DNA of 64,000 bases, taken from NCBI GenBank assembly GCA_021286855.1, contig JAJTBO010000012.1, positions 1 through 64,000 on the forward strand, written 5' to 3'. Below the pieces are notes generated by a model. It was given only the letters and a program-made list of their open reading frames with translations. It had not been told where the DNA came from and did not search any database. Within the stretch, counting starts at the first letter, position 1. Each line of letters starts with the position of its first letter. The position numbers were made by a program, and so were the translations under genes. Source of the DNA: Hyphomicrobiales bacterium. GTDB taxonomy: Bacteria; Pseudomonadota; Alphaproteobacteria; Rhizobiales; Ancalomicrobiaceae. This document shows, piece by piece, positions 26,632 through 36,311 of the stretch.

Positions 26632-26727
26632 CTTCGCGGCCTTTCTCAAACTATGCTTTTTGTAACTACTTCCAAAAATATAGCGACCATGTCAAGAGCG
26701 ATCGTCCCTCGAACCCGGAGGTTCTCC

Positions 26728-27126
26728 GTGACGCCGCTCCGCATCGCTCTTTCCGCAGCCGCCCTTCTCCAGATCGTCCTCGGCTTCGCCTATGGCCTGG
26801 CGCCGCAGGCGCTCTTCGCCTGGATGGGCCATTCCGCCTTCGCGCCCGATCTCGCCTATCCGCTCGGCATGCTCGCCTCCCGCTTCTGGGTCTACGGCGC
26901 GCTGTTGGCGCTGGCGGCGGTCGATCCCCGCGCGAACCGTCGCCTCGTCGACGGCATGATCGCCATTCAGGCGATCGATCTCGGCTTCGGCCTGTGGTTC
27001 ACCGCCGCCGGCGTCGTGCCGCTCGGCCTGTCGCTGCCGCCGATGCTCAACGCCGTCTGGATCCTCGTCACGTTCCTCCTGTGGCGGCCGGCGTCGACGC
27101 GCGGCGAAACGAAGGTGGCGGCGTGA
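26728..27126 (+). CDS. small membrane protein, unknown
   Basis: A 132-residue protein with four predicted membrane helices, starting VTPLRIALSAAALLQIVLGF. I do not recognise a named family, although short four-helix proteins of this type are often annotated as hypothetical membrane proteins. The start is GTG 26728, with GGAGG six bases upstream; the longer frame from 26653 adds 25 residues without a ribosome binding site. Its stop overlaps the methyltransferase start (GTGA), so the two are coupled. Confidence 0.7.
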   Translation: MTPLRIALSAAALLQIVLGFAYGLAPQALFAWMGHSAFAPDLAYPLGMLASRFWVYGALLALAAVDPRANRRLVDGMIAIQAIDLGFGLWFTAAGVVPLGLSLPPMLNAVWILVTFLLWRPASTRGETKVAA

Positions 27127-27788
27127 GCGCTTTCGCCGCGCTCTTCTTCGCCCGCCTCGGCCGGGCCGGCTTCTATCGCGCGCTCCACGCCGAGGCTGTC
27201 GCCCGGTTGGGGGCGGGCGGGGGGAGGACCTGGCTCGACGTCGGTTGCGGGCCGGGCCTCGTCGCCCGCCTCGCCGCCGAACGCGGCTGGCGGGCGCGTG
27301 GGCTCGACCTCGACCCGGCGATGATCGCGCGAGCCGGCCGTCTCGGCGGGGCGGGCGATCTCGGCTTCGCCGTCGGCTCCCTCGACGACCTCGCGCCGGG
27401 TTCGGCGACCGTCGTCTCCGCCGCCTCGCTCCTGATCGGCCTCGCCGATCGGCGCTCCGCCGTCGCCGGGCTCCTTTCGGCGCTGACGCCCGACGGCGTC
27501 CTCCTCGTCGTCGAGACGACGCCGGCGATGCGCCCGGCCGCCGCCTGGGCGCGCATCCGTCGCGGAGATCTCGGCCGTGACGCCTGGCTGTTGCTGCTCT
27601 GGTCGTTGGCGCGCCGCCGCGCCCGGCCCGTCGGCGTGGACGATCTCGCCCAACCGGGATTCCATCTGGAGCGCACCGAGCTCCTAGACGGCCTCGCCGC
27701 CGCTTGGGCTCTGCGTCGAACGCAGACCCCGAGGCGGGATCCACCCTCGAGGGAGGATGTCGAGGAATGTCACTTGAAAGTTGCATGA
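27123..27788 (+). CDS. class I SAM-dependent methyltransferase
   Basis: A 221-residue protein with the Rossmann SAM motif TWLDVGCGPGLVARLAAERG (motif I) and RGLDLDPAMIARA (motif II), followed by a poorly conserved C-terminal half. Small-molecule methyltransferases of this type cannot be assigned a substrate from sequence. The last 25 residues are polar and look unlike the family, so the end could be frameshifted or simply divergent. It overlaps the membrane-protein gene and ends 45 bp before the protease gene. Confidence 0.78.
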   Translation: MSAFAALFFARLGRAGFYRALHAEAVARLGAGGGRTWLDVGCGPGLVARLAAERGWRARGLDLDPAMIARAGRLGGAGDLGFAVGSLDDLAPGSATVVSAASLLIGLADRRSAVAGLLSALTPDGVLLVVETTPAMRPAAAWARIRRGDLGRDAWLLLLWSLARRRARPVGVDDLAQPGFHLERTELLDGLAAAWALRRTQTPRRDPPSREDVEECHLKVA

Positions 27789-27833
27789 GATCTGGCAGCA
27801 TCCCTTCGACGGGTGTCGGTGAGGGGACGAGCC

Positions 27834-30173
27834 ATGGCGACGGGAACGCGAACCGGCGGTCGGCGGCGGCGCGGGAGCGCGCCGAAGCGGTATGACGACG
27901 CGGAATTGCGCGCCCTCGTCCTGAGGACCTTCTCGCACGCGCGCTGGACCCAGGATTCGCCGGTCGTGCCGGATGTCTGGCTCGCCTACATGCGCGCCGC
28001 CGACGCGCGCGCCCACGCCAGCCTGCTTCGATCCGAGGAGACGGGTCCGGCCGACGACGGTGGCGTCCCTCCTTCGGCGAAATTCGACCCGACGACCGTG
28101 CAGCCGTTGTTGGTCACCGCCTGGGACGGCGCCAGCGCCGGGCGGGTCGCCGCCTGGATCCGTGGTCGTCTGATCGGCAGCTCGTCTCTGGGAGCCGATG
28201 CGAACGAGGCGGTCGTCGCGGCTCGGATCGCCATGACGACGACCCGGGTCGCCGTCGACCTCGATCTGCGCGGCCTCGTCCGCGCCGTCGTGCCGTTGAC
28301 CGGATGGTGGGAGAGCTTCACCGACAAATTCGTACCGGCTCGGGCGCTTCAGGCCGTCCTGCCGAGACCCGGCAAACCCGACTTCGACGACATGGTCGGA
28401 GCCGACGCCGAGATCGATCACGACGCCGCCTGGGAACAGGGCAGGGGGCAGGCGACGGCCGACGACGACGTGTTCTGGATCCCCGCCGGAGCGTTCTCTC
28501 CGCGCTCGCCCGACCCGTCGGCGCCGCGGACGCCTTCGCCGACGCCGTCGTCCGCCGAAGAGGAAGCGCGTCGTGAGGACGTGCGGCTCTCCGATTTCTT
28601 CGATCTTCTGTTCCCACCGGCCGGCGAGAAGAACCGTCTGCGCGACGGGCTCGCCGTTCAGATGCGCGAATTTCTGCGTTACGTGGTGTTGGTCGGCTTC
28701 GTTCGGAGGCTCGAGTCCTGCGAGACGTCCTCCGAATACGAGCGTCTCCGCGTCGACGCGAAGCGTCTGTCGGAGTTCTCGGATCGCGAGGGGGACCCGG
28801 GCGACGTCGCAGCCGCGAAGAAGACCGACGCGCGCGACGCCTTTCGCGCCTTCGCCGACGCCTATGTCGACGCGGTCGGCGGCGGCAGCCCGCCGGCGCG
28901 CTGCGGCGTTCGCCGCGAACGGCGCGTCTGGATGATCAATCCGAACCGGCCGGCGCATCGGACCCTGTGGGACAGTCGCAAGACCACCAAGGCCGACGCT
29001 TCCGAACGTCTGTTTCAGGTGACCGGCCGGGGCATCGTCTTCGCGGTGATCGACGACGGCGTCGACGCCAGCCACCTCGGCTTCATGCGACGCTCCGAAA
29101 AGAACCGCGACAGAGATTTCTCTGCGCTCGAACCCCTCGAACGTCTGCCGGATTCGCGGGTGCGGCGAACTTGGGACTTCACGCAGCTGCGGTTGCTGGT
29201 CGGCGAAGCTGCGAGGGATCCGAAATTCGAGGTCGAGCAGTTGCGCACCGCCGCCGGCGGCTGGGACAACGAACTCTGGGGCACGTTCGTCACCAAGTTG
29301 AACAACCGTCGCGCCGTCAGTCAGAACCTCGACTGGGAGCTGATCGAACCGGCGCTCCGCCTCGAGGGCGAGCGCTGGATTCCGCCGACCTCGCATCACG
29401 GCACCCACGTCGCCGGCATCCTCGGCGCGTGGTTGCCGCCGAACGAGACGATCGAGCGACCGCTGGTCGGCATGTGTCCGGACATCGAAATCTGGGATCT
29501 CCGTGTCTTCGATCCCGAGACCGGCGGCAGCGACGAGTTCACCATCACCGCGGCGCTCGACTTCGTCCGCTGGATCAACCGCGCCCGCAACCGGCCGACC
29601 ATCCACGGCGTCAACCTCTCGCTGGCGCTGATCCACGAAGTCACCAGCTTCGGCTGCGGCCAGACGCCGATCTGTGAGAGCTGCAATCGACTGGTCGCCG
29701 AGGGCACGGTCGTGGTCGCCGCCGCCGGCAACGCCGGTTGGGACCAAGAGGCCGTCGGGGCCGGGCTCGGTCACGGCTACGGCATGATCTCGATCACCGA
29801 TCCGGGCAACGCCGACGCCGTCATCACCGTCGGTTCGACCCATCGCTCCGATCCGCACGCCTATGGCGTCAGCTACTTCTCCTCGCGTGGGCCGACCGGC
29901 GACGGCCGCCGCAAACCCGATCTGCTCGCCCCCGGCGAAAAGATCACCTCGCTGTTTCCCGGCGACCGCATCGATCGGCTCGACGGCACCTCGATGGCGG
30001 CGCCCCACGTCGCCGGCGCGGCCGCGCTCCTGATGCAGCGCTACCCGGAGCTGGTCGGACGACCGCAGGAGATCAAGCGCATCCTGATGAGCACCGCCAC
30101 CGATCTCGGCCGCGAAGCGATGTTCCAGGGGGCCGGCCTCCTCGACGTCCTGCGGGCGCTCCAAGCCGTCTGA
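27834..30173 (+). CDS. subtilisin-like serine protease (S8) with large N-terminal region
   Basis: A 779-residue protein with no signal peptide, so probably cytosolic. The S8 catalytic residues are Asp407 (VFAVIDDGVDASHLG), His525 (SHHGTHVAGILGAW) and Ser720 (LDGTSMAAPHVAGAAALL), with the oxyanion Asn in VVAAAGNAGW. Asp and His are about 118 residues apart, far more than in subtilisins, implying an insertion. The first 390 residues match no family I recognise and are charged, with a proline-rich segment around 220-240. The start ATG 27834 has GAGGGGA upstream. It is followed after 11 bp by the MBL-fold gene, evidently one operon. A regulatory or defence protease acting with its partner is inference. 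Confidence 0.85.
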   Translation: MATGTRTGGRRRRGSAPKRYDDAELRALVLRTFSHARWTQDSPVVPDVWLAYMRAADARAHASLLRSEETGPADDGGVPPSAKFDPTTVQPLLVTAWDGASAGRVAAWIRGRLIGSSSLGADANEAVVAARIAMTTTRVAVDLDLRGLVRAVVPLTGWWESFTDKFVPARALQAVLPRPGKPDFDDMVGADAEIDHDAAWEQGRGQATADDDVFWIPAGAFSPRSPDPSAPRTPSPTPSSAEEEARREDVRLSDFFDLLFPPAGEKNRLRDGLAVQMREFLRYVVLVGFVRRLESCETSSEYERLRVDAKRLSEFSDREGDPGDVAAAKKTDARDAFRAFADAYVDAVGGGSPPARCGVRRERRVWMINPNRPAHRTLWDSRKTTKADASERLFQVTGRGIVFAVIDDGVDASHLGFMRRSEKNRDRDFSALEPLERLPDSRVRRTWDFTQLRLLVGEAARDPKFEVEQLRTAAGGWDNELWGTFVTKLNNRRAVSQNLDWELIEPALRLEGERWIPPTSHHGTHVAGILGAWLPPNETIERPLVGMCPDIEIWDLRVFDPETGGSDEFTITAALDFVRWINRARNRPTIHGVNLSLALIHEVTSFGCGQTPICESCNRLVAEGTVVVAAAGNAGWDQEAVGAGLGHGYGMISITDPGNADAVITVGSTHRSDPHAYGVSYFSSRGPTGDGRRKPDLLAPGEKITSLFPGDRIDRLDGTSMAAPHVAGAAALLMQRYPELVGRPQEIKRILMSTATDLGREAMFQGAGLLDVLRALQAV

Positions 30174-30184
30174 AGGGGGAAGAG

Positions 30185-31492
30185 ATGATCGTCTTCGAAG
30201 CACTGCAGGCCCTTCAGGGCGATTGCCTCCTCCTCACCCTGCCGAGCGCGGCGAAGGGGAGCCAACGCTGGCTGATCGACGGCGGACCGGGCGCCGGCCC
30301 GCGCGCCGGCTGGAAGAACGCCGCCGGCCCCGACGCCACCACCCGCATCGCGCCGTGGCGGCAGGTCCTCCTGCCGCATCTCGGTTGGGACCCGGACGCG
30401 CCCGAGACGATCGTGATCGATCTCGGCGTCTGCACTCATGTCGACGACGACCACATCGCCGGCATGGTGAAACTGGTCGAGAAGGCGGCGGGCGCGACGC
30501 CGACCGACCCGGCGCCGATCGAATTCCGCGCCTTCTGGTTCAATTCGCTCTCCGCCGTCCTGCTCGGCGCGCCGTCGATCGCCGCGACGCAGGCGATCGG
30601 CGCGACGATCGCCGCCGCCTTCCGCACGACCGGCGCTCTGCCGTCGGGCGCGGTTCCGGCGGCGGCCGGCGCCGGTTGGCCGACCGGTTCGCCGCAGGCG
30701 GTCGCCCTGTCGGTGCCGCAGGGCGCGAGCCTCGAATCCGCGCTCGAAAAGCTGCGCCTCGGCGGCAATCCGCCCTTCGTCGGTCCGGTGCGGTCGGGCA
30801 GGCGGACCGCCGCCGGCGGCGCTCGCATGGACTTCGACGGCGTCGCCGTGACCGTCCTCGGCCCGTCTCCCGACCGCCTGGAGAAGCTGCGCAAGGAATG
30901 GCAGAAGGCCGTCGCCGAAAAGGACGTCGCCAAACGCGCCGCGGCGGTCGCCGACCTCTCCACCCGCGCCAAGGACGGATCGTGGCCGAACCTCTCCTCG
31001 ATCGTCCTCCTCGTCGAGGCGGAGGGACGCCGGCTGCTCCTCACCGGCGACGGCCTCGCCGAGGACATCCTCGCCGCCTGGCGCGCGGATCCCGAGCGGG
31101 GTGATCAGATCTGTCCGCTCGACGTCCTGAAGCTCCCCCACCACGGCAGCTGGCGCAACGTCTCGAAGGAGTTCCTCGAGGTCTTCCCGGCCGATCACTA
31201 CGTCTTCTCGGCGAACGGCAAGGACGACAATCCCGATCCGCCGACGATCGAGCTGATCGTCGCCACCTTCGCCGACCGGCCGTTCACCCTCCACTTCACC
31301 AACGGCGACGTCGAATGGTCGAAGGCCTACGAGCTCGATCGGCCGAACTCGACCACGGGGAAGCGCGAGACCGTGCGGACCCTGCCCGACCTCCTCGTCG
31401 CGCTCCGCGCCGCTTACGGCGGGACCTGGACGACGACCGCCCGCAGCGGGAGCGATCGCGCCGTGCGGATCGAATTGGCGGCGAAGCCGTGA
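30185..31492 (+). CDS. ComEC-type metallo-beta-lactamase-fold hydrolase
   Basis: A 435-residue soluble protein. Motif 1 of the MBL fold is HxDxDH in CTHVDDDHIAGM (His85, Asp87, Asp89, His90). Later elements are LLLTGDGLAEDIL and LPHHGSWRNVSKEFL (His319, His320), then YVFSANGKDDNPDPP. This LPHHGS pattern is that of the ComEC-like branch rather than of glyoxalases or beta-lactamases. About 150 residues lie inserted between motif 1 and the second half of the fold. There are no membrane segments. It directly follows the S8 protease with a good ribosome binding site (AAGGGGGAAGAG). Nuclease or nucleotidase activity is possible but not shown. Confidence 0.88.
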   Translation: MIVFEALQALQGDCLLLTLPSAAKGSQRWLIDGGPGAGPRAGWKNAAGPDATTRIAPWRQVLLPHLGWDPDAPETIVIDLGVCTHVDDDHIAGMVKLVEKAAGATPTDPAPIEFRAFWFNSLSAVLLGAPSIAATQAIGATIAAAFRTTGALPSGAVPAAAGAGWPTGSPQAVALSVPQGASLESALEKLRLGGNPPFVGPVRSGRRTAAGGARMDFDGVAVTVLGPSPDRLEKLRKEWQKAVAEKDVAKRAAAVADLSTRAKDGSWPNLSSIVLLVEAEGRRLLLTGDGLAEDILAAWRADPERGDQICPLDVLKLPHHGSWRNVSKEFLEVFPADHYVFSANGKDDNPDPPTIELIVATFADRPFTLHFTNGDVEWSKAYELDRPNSTTGKRETVRTLPDLLVALRAAYGGTWTTTARSGSDRAVRIELAAKP

Positions 31493-31549
31493 ACCCTCCG
31501 CGGCGCGGATCCCTCGCCCGCGTCGGATCCCCGACACGGGCGTCGCGGA

Positions 31550-31855
31550 TCAGCCTCGCGTCGTCGTGTCGAAGCGGAGCGTCGTCGTCTCCTCGTCGAC
31601 CGTGATCGTCGCTTCGACGAGCCGCCCCTCGTCGCTCCAGCGATGGACATGCGTCAATTCGCTCGTCCCGTAGACCATCTTGTCGAAGCGCACGAGCCGG
31701 CCCTCGGCGTCGTGAACGGCGCGGATGAAGGTGTTGCGGTGTCCCATGTCCGCCGCCTCGATCGGTTCGACGAGACGGACCGGCGGGCGGACGCCGGAAT
31801 AGGTGACGAAATGGGCGACGGTCTCGCCGGGGGCCGGGGCGGGCGGTTGCGACAT
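31550..31855 (-). CDS. small conserved protein (DUF6156-like)
   Basis: A 101-residue protein starting MSQPPAPAPGETVAHFVTYS. The core pattern (MGHRNTFIRAVHDAEGRLVR then FDKMVYGTSELTHVHRW) resembles small uncharacterised bacterial proteins grouped as DUF6156, made of beta hairpins. There is no known function. GAGGA lies upstream of ATG 31855. It converges on the MBL-fold gene and is divergent from nnrU-like. The family name is from memory and tentative. Confidence 0.6.
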   Translation of the reverse strand: MSQPPAPAPGETVAHFVTYSGVRPPVRLVEPIEAADMGHRNTFIRAVHDAEGRLVRFDKMVYGTSELTHVHRWSDEGRLVEATITVDEETTTLRFDTTTRG

Positions 31856-31978
31856 CGACGGGGTCCTCGAGCTCGGTCTCGGGTTGCGGCGAAGCAAAGG
31901 CGATGCCGTCTTTCGTCGTCGCCCCGTCGTCATCGACGTGACAGACTGGGCCGGTCGGAACCACGGAGGAACTCGGTC

Positions 31979-32551
31979 GTGATCGTCCTGGCTCTCGGTC
32001 TGGCGCTCTTCGTCCTCGTCCACGCCGTCCCGATGCTGCCGAACCTGCGCGGCGCGCTGGCGGCTCGGATCGGTGAGGATCGCTGGCGCGGCGTTCATTC
32101 TCTGATCGCCGCGGCCGGTCTCGGCCTCGTCGTCTGGGGCTTCGGCCTGGCCCGGGCCGAAGGCCACGCTCCTTGGCTCGACACCGGGGTCGCCCTGCGC
32201 CACCCGATGATCCTGGCGGCCGCGCCGGTGTTTCCGCTCCTCTTCGCCGCCTTCTTGCCCGGCCGAATCTCCGCGGCGGTGGTCCACCCGATGGTGACGG
32301 CGGTGATCGTCTGGGCGGCCGCTCATCTCCTGATCGTCGGCTCCGCGCCCGGCGTCCTGCTCTTCGTCGTGTTCCTCGCCTGGAGCCTCGCCGCGCGCCT
32401 GTCGCTCGCCCGCCGCAAACCGCGCGCCGCCGGGCCGTTGCCGCCCTTCGGCCGCAACGATCTCATCGCCGTCGGTCTCGGCCTCGCGGTCTGGGCCGGG
32501 GTGCTCTGGAAGGGGCATCTGTGGCTCGTCGGCGTCGCTCCGCTGCCGTGA
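31979..32551 (+). CDS. NnrU-family membrane protein
   Basis: A 190-residue protein with about five to six membrane helices. It shows the NnrU family features: MIVLALGLALFVLVHAVPML, RWRGVHSLIAAAGLGLVVWG, RHPMILAAAPVF and a WAAAHLL motif with histidines. NnrU-type proteins were named from nitrate and nitrite respiration gene clusters; the exact role here is unknown and no denitrification genes are near. The start is GTG 31979 with GGAGGAA upstream. Confidence 0.85.
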   Translation: MIVLALGLALFVLVHAVPMLPNLRGALAARIGEDRWRGVHSLIAAAGLGLVVWGFGLARAEGHAPWLDTGVALRHPMILAAAPVFPLLFAAFLPGRISAAVVHPMVTAVIVWAAAHLLIVGSAPGVLLFVVFLAWSLAARLSLARRKPRAAGPLPPFGRNDLIAVGLGLAVWAGVLWKGHLWLVGVAPLP

Positions 32552-32804
32552 GGCGCTCTGCCTCGACTTCGCCACGAAATCGCTGCGATCGGCGGGAAAG
32601 AAGCCATGCCGAGCGGGCCTCGTTCGATCCGTCTCCCGGTTTGCGGGGGGCGAGGGGAAAGGGTATGGTGCGCTCGCATCCGGTGGCGGCGACGGCCGCG
32701 CCGGGTGATTTCGTCGTGCCCGCCGTCGACCGCGCGGGCGCGACCGACGCGCGGTCCGCCGCGGTCGCGACGAAGACGGAAGCAGGGCGAACGGGCGGAG
32801 CGAG

Positions 32805-33473
32805 ATGGCCGACATCTTCAACGAGATCGACGAGGAACTCCGCCAGGAGAAGCTGAAGAAACTGTGGGATCGCTGGGGTGTGGCGATTCTGGGCGTCGCC
32901 GTGGCGATCGTCCTGGCCGTCGCCGGTTGGCGGCTCTGGGACCACTATCGCCAGAAGGCCGCCGAAGCGCAGGGCGCAGCCTATGTCGCGGCGACCGAAC
33001 TCGCGGCGTCCGGCGAAACCCGAGCGGCCGAAGACGCGCTCCTCGCCCTTTCGAAGACCTCGTCCGGCGGCTATCCGGCGATCGCCGCGATGCGCGCCGC
33101 CGGCGTCCGCGCCGCCTCCGGCGAGACCGAAGCCGCGCTCGCCGCCTTCGACGCGCTCGCCGCCGACCCCAAGACGCCGCAGCGATTCGCCGAAATGGCC
33201 CGCATCCGCGCCGCCTATCTGGCGCTCGATCTCGACGATCGCGCCGCCGCCGAGAGCCGCGCTCTGCCGCTCGCCGCCGCCGGCCTGCCCTATCGCGCCG
33301 AAGCGCGCGAAATTCTGGCGCTCGCCGCCTGGAAGGCCGGCGACGCCAAGGCCGTCTCTTCCCGTCTCGCCGAGATCGAAGCCGATCCCGAGACCCCTCG
33401 TGACGTTCTCGAACGCGTCGCCGTGCTCGGTGCGCTGGTGAAGGCGCAAGGCGCCGACGGAAAGGCCAATTGA
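32805..33473 (+). CDS. YfgM-like tetratricopeptide membrane protein
   Basis: A 222-residue protein with a short cytosolic N-terminus (MADIFNEIDEELRQEKLKKL), one membrane helix (WGVAILGVAVAIVLAVAGWR) and an alanine-rich periplasmic TPR-like region. This is the YfgM arrangement; YfgM proteins are ancillary partners of the SecYEG translocon linking to periplasmic chaperones. In Hyphomicrobiales it sits upstream of bamB and der, exactly as here. Its stop overlaps the bamB-like start. Confidence 0.85.
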   Translation: MADIFNEIDEELRQEKLKKLWDRWGVAILGVAVAIVLAVAGWRLWDHYRQKAAEAQGAAYVAATELAASGETRAAEDALLALSKTSSGGYPAIAAMRAAGVRAASGETEAALAAFDALAADPKTPQRFAEMARIRAAYLALDLDDRAAAESRALPLAAAGLPYRAEAREILALAAWKAGDAKAVSSRLAEIEADPETPRDVLERVAVLGALVKAQGADGKAN

Positions 33474-34822
33474 TGTCGAAGCTCCTCCGCCTCGCTCTCC
33501 TCGGCGCGCTCGTCGCCCCGCTGCCCGCCTGCTCCTCCACCGACGACGTCCAGGACGCCATCTCGGCGATCAACCCCTTCGGCGACAGCAAGAAGCCGCT
33601 GCCCGGCGAGCGGCGCGAGGTCTTCGACGGCAGCCCGCTGCAGGTCGCCAAGAACAAGTCCGTGTCGATCGGCGGCGCGCGCTCGCTCTCCGCCTGGACT
33701 TCGGTCGGCGGCCCGGCCGGCAACGACGCCGGCAACGTCGCCCTGTCGGGCTCGGGGGCGACCCAGACGTGGTCGACCCGCGCCGGCAACGTCGGCTCCG
33801 ACAGCTTCCTGCGCAAGGACGTGCGCGCCTTCTCCGGCCCGATCGCCGTCGCCGGCCGCGCCTATGTGCTCGATCCGAACGGCAACGTCAGCGCGATCTC
33901 GCTCGCCGGCGGCGTCTCCTGGACCGCGGCGCTGCGTCCCTCCGACCGCGACAATCAGTCGACCAGCGGCGGCCTCGGCTCCGACGGCGCGCGCATCTAT
34001 GCCGCCACCGCCTGGGGCGACATCGTCGTCCTCGACGCCGACAGCGGCGCCAAGCTGTGGGAGAAGAAGCTCGTCGAGCCGGCGCGCGGCGCGCCGACCG
34101 TCGCCGGCGGCCGCATCTACGTGGTGACCCAGTCGAACACGCTGATGGCGCTCTCCGCCGCCGACGGCTCCGAGGTCTGGACCTATCGCGGCGTGCCCGA
34201 GATCGGCGGACTGCTCGGCGTCAATTCGCCGGCGGTGGTCGGCGGCGTCGTGGTCGTCCCCTTCACCTCGGGCGAGCTCGTCGCCCTCGACGAAAAGAAG
34301 GGCGAGCCGATCTGGAACGACAGCCTCGCCGTCGCCAGCCGCTCCTACGCCGTCTCCGGCCTGACCACCATCTCGGCGAGCCCGGTGGTCGTCGACGGCG
34401 TCGTCTATGCGACCGGCGTCGGCGGCCGCACCATCGCGGTCGAACTGAAGACCGGCCGCCGCATCTGGGACGTCGCCTTCGGTTCGTCTCACACGCCGGC
34501 CGTCTCCGGCAACGCCGTCTTCCTGGTCGACCTCGACAACTCCCTGACCGCCATCGACCGGAAGTCGGGCGACGTGCTGTGGGCGACCAAGCTGCCGGCG
34601 GTCAAGGCGAAGAAGACGCGGACGCTGTGGGCCGGTCCGGTGCTCGCCGGCGGCACGCTGTGGCTCGCCTCCAACGAGGGCGGCATGATCGGCGTCGAGG
34701 CGACCTCGGGCCGCGTCGTCGCCACCCAGACCGGCGGCAAGTCGGTGATGATTTCGCCGATCGCCGTCTCCGGCAAGATCCTGACGCTCGCCGCCGACGG
34801 CACCCTGTCGGCTTGGGAGTGA
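33473..34822 (+). CDS. bamB: BamB-like lipoprotein (beta-propeller, outer-membrane assembly)
   Basis: A 449-residue lipoprotein. The signal peptide [20 protein letters not shown] has lipobox LPAC, and the mature part consists of repeated PQQ-type blades ([60 protein letters not shown] and others). BamB is the scaffolding lipoprotein of the BAM complex that inserts beta-barrel proteins. The start ATG 33473 overlaps the upstream stop, so it is translationally coupled to the YfgM-like gene. der follows after 7 bp. Confidence 0.88.
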   Translation: MSKLLRLALLGALVAPLPACSSTDDVQDAISAINPFGDSKKPLPGERREVFDGSPLQVAKNKSVSIGGARSLSAWTSVGGPAGNDAGNVALSGSGATQTWSTRAGNVGSDSFLRKDVRAFSGPIAVAGRAYVLDPNGNVSAISLAGGVSWTAALRPSDRDNQSTSGGLGSDGARIYAATAWGDIVVLDADSGAKLWEKKLVEPARGAPTVAGGRIYVVTQSNTLMALSAADGSEVWTYRGVPEIGGLLGVNSPAVVGGVVVVPFTSGELVALDEKKGEPIWNDSLAVASRSYAVSGLTTISASPVVVDGVVYATGVGGRTIAVELKTGRRIWDVAFGSSHTPAVSGNAVFLVDLDNSLTAIDRKSGDVLWATKLPAVKAKKTRTLWAGPVLAGGTLWLASNEGGMIGVEATSGRVVATQTGGKSVMISPIAVSGKILTLAADGTLSAWE

Positions 34823-34829
34823 TCGAGAC

Positions 34830-36254
34830 ATGACCGCCGTCGTCGCGATCGTCGGCCGACCGAACGTCGGCAAGTCGACGCTGTTCAACCGTCTGGTCGG
34901 CAAGAAGCTGGCGCTCGTCGACGACACGCCGGGGGTGACCCGCGACCGTCGTCCCGGCGAGGCCAAGCTCGGCGATCTGACCTTCACCGCCGTCGACACC
35001 GCCGGCCTCGAGGAGGCCGACGAGGCGAGCCTGTCCGGTCGCATGCGCGCCCAGACGGAAGAGGCGATCCGCACCGCCGATGTCTGCCTCTTCGTCATCG
35101 ACGCCCGGTCCGGCCTACTGCCGCTCGATCACACCTTCGCCGATCTGATCCGCCGCACCGACGTGCCGGTGGTCCTGGTCGCCAACAAGGCGGAAGGAAA
35201 GGTCGGCGAGGCCGGCACCTGGGAGGCCTGGGAGCTCGGCTTCGGCGATCCGGTCGCCATCTCCGCCGAGCATGGCGAGGGCATGGCCGATCTCTACGGC
35301 GCGCTCCTGCCCTTCGTCGACGTCCCCGAGGACGAGCGCGACGGCTCCGACGCGGTCGCCGAGGCGAACACGCCGGTGTTCGATCCCGACGCCGAAGAGG
35401 ACGAGGCGGCGGAGGCGGCGAAACGCCGGACCATTCCGCTGCGCATCGCCGTCACCGGCCGTCCCAACGCCGGCAAGTCGACGCTGATCAACACCCTGAT
35501 CGGCGAAGATCGCATGCTGACCGGGCCGGAAGCCGGCATCACCCGCGATTCGATTTCGGTCGATTGGCAATGGCGCGACCGCCCGATCAAGCTGTTCGAC
35601 ACGGCGGGCCTGCGCCGCAAGTCGCGCGTCCAGGACAAGCTCGAGAAGCTCTCGGTGGCCGACGCGCTGCGCGCCGTGCGCTTCGCCGAGGTGGTGGTGG
35701 TCTGTCTCGACGCCACCATCCCCTTCGAGAAGCAGGACCTCCAGATCGTCGATCTGGTCGTCAAGGAGGGGCGCGCCCTCGTCATCGCGCTCAACAAGTG
35801 GGACCTGATCGAGGATCGCGTCGCCGCCTGGAAGACCCTGCGCGAGACCTGCGACCGGCTGCTGCCGCAGGTGCGCGGCGTGCCGATGGTGCGCATCTCC
35901 GGCCTGATGGGCGAGGGCCTCGACGAGCTGATGAAGGCGGTCGAGCAGGTCCATGCGACCTGGAACAAGCGCGTCTCGACGGCCCGCCTCAACCGCTGGC
36001 TCGAGACCGTGCTGGAGCGCCATCCGCCGCCGGCGGTGTCGGGCCGACGCATCAAGATCCGCTACGCCACCCAGGCCAAGACCCGGCCGCCGCACTTCGT
36101 CGTCTTCTGCTCGCGCCCCGAGGCGTTGCCGGAGAGCTATTCGCGCTATCTGGTCAACGATCTGCGCGACCGCTTCGACCTCGTCGGCATCCCCGTCCGC
36201 CTGTCCCTGCGCGGTGGCGACAACCCCTATCACGACAAGTCCGAGCGGCGGTGA
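34830..36254 (+). CDS. der: ribosome-assembly GTPase Der
   Basis: The essential double-GTPase EngA/Der that matures the 50S ribosomal subunit. It has 474 residues and two G domains, each with its P-loop (GRPNVGKST at residues 9-17 and GRPNAGKST in the second) and DTAGL (twice), NKxD-type motifs (VANKAEG in G1 diverges; ALNKWDL in G2) and a C-terminal KH-like domain. The linker between the G domains is acidic. It is transcribed with the YfgM-like gene and bamB and followed by a strong terminator. Confidence 0.97.
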   Translation: MTAVVAIVGRPNVGKSTLFNRLVGKKLALVDDTPGVTRDRRPGEAKLGDLTFTAVDTAGLEEADEASLSGRMRAQTEEAIRTADVCLFVIDARSGLLPLDHTFADLIRRTDVPVVLVANKAEGKVGEAGTWEAWELGFGDPVAISAEHGEGMADLYGALLPFVDVPEDERDGSDAVAEANTPVFDPDAEEDEAAEAAKRRTIPLRIAVTGRPNAGKSTLINTLIGEDRMLTGPEAGITRDSISVDWQWRDRPIKLFDTAGLRRKSRVQDKLEKLSVADALRAVRFAEVVVVCLDATIPFEKQDLQIVDLVVKEGRALVIALNKWDLIEDRVAAWKTLRETCDRLLPQVRGVPMVRISGLMGEGLDELMKAVEQVHATWNKRVSTARLNRWLETVLERHPPPAVSGRRIKIRYATQAKTRPPHFVVFCSRPEALPESYSRYLVNDLRDRFDLVGIPVRLSLRGGDNPYHDKSERR

Positions 36255-36275
36255 ACGCCGCCTCCGGATCGCCGA

Positions 36276-36300
36276 ACGGCCGCCCTCGGGCGGCCGTTTC
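36276..36300. terminator. bidirectional terminator between der and mntP
   Basis: A perfect 11-bp stem AACGGCCGCCC / GGGCGGCCGTT with a 2-base spacer lies between the convergent der and mntP-like genes. The plus strand continues TTT and then GCGTTTTCG. It probably ends transcription from both sides. Confidence 0.75.
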
Positions 36301-36311
36301 GCGTTTTCGCC

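Noticed and set aside
27684-30203. Very long minus-strand open frame (839 residues)
   Set aside because: It is antisense to the S8 protease and arises from GC-rich codon bias; it lacks any recognisable domain.
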